A stretch of DNA of 64,000 bases from Bacteroidia bacterium (GTDB taxonomy: Bacteria; Bacteroidota; Bacteroidia; CAIKAF01), in the NCBI GenBank assembly GCA_030427255.1, contig JAUHWY010000012.1:1-64000 (forward strand), read 5' to 3'. Shown here piece by piece: positions 63,101 through 64,000 of this stretch. Below the pieces are notes generated by a model, which saw only the letters and a program-made list of their open reading frames with translations, did not search any database and was not told the origin of the DNA. A program made the translations under genes and the position numbers. Position 1 is the stretch's first letter. Each line of letters begins with the position of its first letter.

Positions 63101-64000
63101 TGATAAGTATAACAAACAAAGTGATGCGGTTAAGGCTGCTTTTCATCAAGATAGAGTTTCAGACTCTTATAAATGGTGCTTAGATAAGATAAGTTTACCC
63201 GGAGGAAGCGAAATATCCATAAAATATGAACCGGATGAATATGGGCATGTGCAACATAAAAAAGCTACCCAAATGTTTCCAATTGCAGGTGCCTATAATC
63301 CTCCGGGCTCAGGCAAAGAAGACGAGCTATACGATGGAAATTGGGATGATTCAGAAGAAAGTCATTATAGGATATATTTTCCATTAGAATATCCGGTGCC
63401 AGTTTATCAAGGGCCAAATCAAAGTCAACACTATAGTCAATTGGCAAATGATCTTTTTGAAAAGTATATTGAACCTCTAAGGGCTCCTGATGGGCGATAT
63501 TATACGCGTATAAAAGCTCTCACCTACTTAAGAAATGGAGGAAAAGAGGGATACATTGATAGTTACTATGAAGTTGAAACGCAGGGGACAGATGTTTTTG
63601 GTGTTTACCAAGGGGAATCTTTCGACTTTACTCCAGGTAGTTACACCACTATTGATGGGGTTTCGCAAACAGGCAATGCTCATAACTACGGCTACCTAAC
63701 GCTAAAAAAAGTTATGGCTGATGATGGCCCAATTAATTATCCTCCTTTGTCGGTTCGAGCCTGGGATTTCTTCAAGAACAATTATTCGGAGGACTTCTTC
63801 AGCACGATTTCAGGGGTAGATAATTCATATCCAGACCCTTTTACCCTTAGCGTTTTAGCAATAAATTCTCTTTTAACCCTACTCCCAGTTATGGCGGGTT
63901 TCCGTGGATATGCTTACAGCAAAGGATACTCTAAGATTATAGATTTGGAACAATCCGTGATAAAATTAGGATCTCCAGATGGAAAAAAGTATGGTGGAGG
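60165..64000 (+). CDS. Giant SpvB/RHS-like surface protein (partial, runs off the window)
   Basis: The frame from ATG 60165 is open without a stop to the window edge (at least 1278 residues). The signal segment is KVALLLTTAFLIQIAWPSSA. The mature start FAPVGANDMVNTFTGDFSY, then YPVNLFYNAGI and ASWVGLGWNLNVGAISRNV, resembles the N-terminal SpvB/RHS region, in which GLGW precedes the repeat barrel. Gly-rich strands follow, and there is a calcium-type EF-hand loop DSNNDGQVSDED at about residues 726-737. RHS repeats (YD-type) would be expected beyond the edge. Such proteins are usually several thousand residues long and may carry a C-terminal toxin. Stop, tip domain and immunity gene are not visible here. 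Confidence 0.85.
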   Translation, partial: MRVFRKNRRKVALLLTTAFLIQIAWPSSAWAITGGPSSPEASSFAPVGANDMVNTFTGDFSYNLPVMELPGPSGGYPVNLFYNAGITNEQEASWVGLGWNLNVGAISRNVRGIPDDWDGTQKLKQYQDMPSYVQATITATKGWSLFGSDSRRGSGGLNSSFGIYMNNKSGVGVALTVGSSVSFDIVNANDKRKGSVDISASIGFSMDSQQGGSFNSGFNASYEHALKNSEKDRTNKFGLGFSYSQRSGIAFSSKFSRVFKKADAGVEHPPGGGYGGQAEFLNFSQNVPIPHGSFPRSSQNGSFDFSYGYGATPYTYWGGVISISLEDEAYNESDFPAYGYYYMHNKPDIRDKVSIVEDVSRNQDAPLHPKVKNLYSPSYSFDTYSVSGQGISGVFRPYRAIIGHTNQSYQLSLGAGGQGGFQIGAPGKEPPNYQNYGGDLGATHSEDTQGDWVNGNSLWQGTDYSSSSSKLVFRGPNQSFDDDRGVYFRFSNDFAPEPLDTYDEVFNEYPMRIVHDNNNIPLTNNLMVGGRSKRQGKVPVLETISDDLALKKHPSKQKRPIQMFTNAELNDIRDNGSTSAKEILYYFKANYFEVGDVENLWGNNTTEISNYGEETGGHVKESRDLRFDGGVKENHFGGFSILNEEGVRYNYGIPAYNHKQIEESFSIDPSKPHNGVNYNYDTETSPFLRPNYKAMGGSQPSYNRTETGEFAHSYLLTSICGPDYVDSNNDGQVSDEDYGYWVKFNYVKTSDAYKYRHPYLGAQFIEGLHDNPDDDQGFLSSGEKENWYLATAETKTHILIFCISKRQDGRGLVNEVHDDRYKKTNSNETDLFFTNPQPYENDSYSYKLDRIELHEKSEYYKQIKNQNIPVPIKTAHFKYTYELCNDVPNNDGQSGNEITEPSIGANGNDNHGKLTLRKVYFTYRGDLSGKLTPYVFYYSNNQPYDKNGINEDGWGLFNKTPWLPGNSIASGRFKYTPQFDKYNKQSDAVKAAFHQDRVSDSYKWCLDKISLPGGSEISIKYEPDEYGHVQHKKATQMFPIAGAYNPPGSGKEDELYDGNWDDSEESHYRIYFPLEYPVPVYQGPNQSQHYSQLANDLFEKYIEPLRAPDGRYYTRIKALTYLRNGGKEGYIDSYYEVETQGTDVFGVYQGESFDFTPGSYTTIDGVSQTGNAHNYGYLTLKKVMADDGPINYPPLSVRAWDFFKNNYSEDFFSTISGVDNSYPDPFTLSVLAINSLLTLLPVMAGFRGYAYSKGYSKIIDLEQSVIKLGSPDGKKYGG

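Overview
The window is a chromosomal segment of a Bacteroidota bacterium, probably of the Flavobacteriales or a neighbouring order. The evidence is a full-length sprA (type IX secretion translocon), several secreted proteins with type IX sorting domains, promoter-like TAnnTTTG boxes, almost no Shine-Dalgarno sequences before genes, and typical Bacteroidota families (DUF4139 proteins, PKD-like secreted proteins). No rRNA operon, prophage, CRISPR array or complete transposase gene was found. One tRNA (Asn, GTT) is present.

Layout. 1-5.4 kb: prfB with its programmed +1 frameshift, an ArsC-family protein, an orphan TPR sensor kinase, and a small membrane protein paired with a probable outer-membrane protein. 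5.5-9.1 kb (minus strand): a DUF4139 surface protein and an FtsX/LolE-like permease. 9.1-15.3 kb: an MMPL/RND exporter, rfbA, a sugar-nucleotide epimerase and two T9SS type A cargo proteins. 16-19.7 kb: an AT-rich accessory island of small unknown genes and a toxin-antitoxin pair, punctuated by three copies of a roughly 170-bp direct repeat. 20-25.4 kb: aroA-aroB, proline dehydrogenase, a receiver-like small protein, an exported pirin and a nitroreductase. 26-34 kb: ruvA and sprA. 34.5-44 kb: a sulfide/sulfane-sulfur cluster (TauE/SafE, persulfide dioxygenase-rhodanese, thioredoxin, split YeeE/YedE transporter, porin, SQR, methyltransferase) ending in cytochrome bd (cydAB). 45-50.4 kb: small outer-membrane and hypothetical proteins, rmuC, a glycine-rich secreted protein, tRNA-Asn. 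51.7-64 kb: an AT-rich run of same-strand secreted-protein genes (CUB-like protein, T9SS type B cargo, coiled-coil plus beta-barrel protein, Ig-like protein, Skp/OmpH-like protein, lipoprotein) leading into a very large SpvB/RHS-like gene cut by the window edge.

The most unusual content lies between genes. Three families of dispersed, ORF-free elements were found. Family F1 is a 141-bp element in four copies whose terminal and internal stems show compensatory base changes between copies, as expected of a structured RNA or a hairpin-dependent mobile element. Families F2 and F3 are GC-rich hairpins with a recognisable core, but with arms that differ almost completely from copy to copy while staying self-complementary. 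Two of the four F1 copies sit inside hairpins of F2 or F3.

How the genes work together: the sulfur cluster forms a coherent chain from sulfide oxidation (SQR) through persulfide (MBL-rhodanese, thioredoxin) to sulfur-compound transport, coupled to a quinol oxidase of a type generally resistant to sulfide. SprA would export the T9SS cargo encoded on both sides of it, and the final gene run looks like a dedicated surface-assembly locus for the giant RHS-like protein. Functions are assigned by family recognition from sequence alone; no database search was run.
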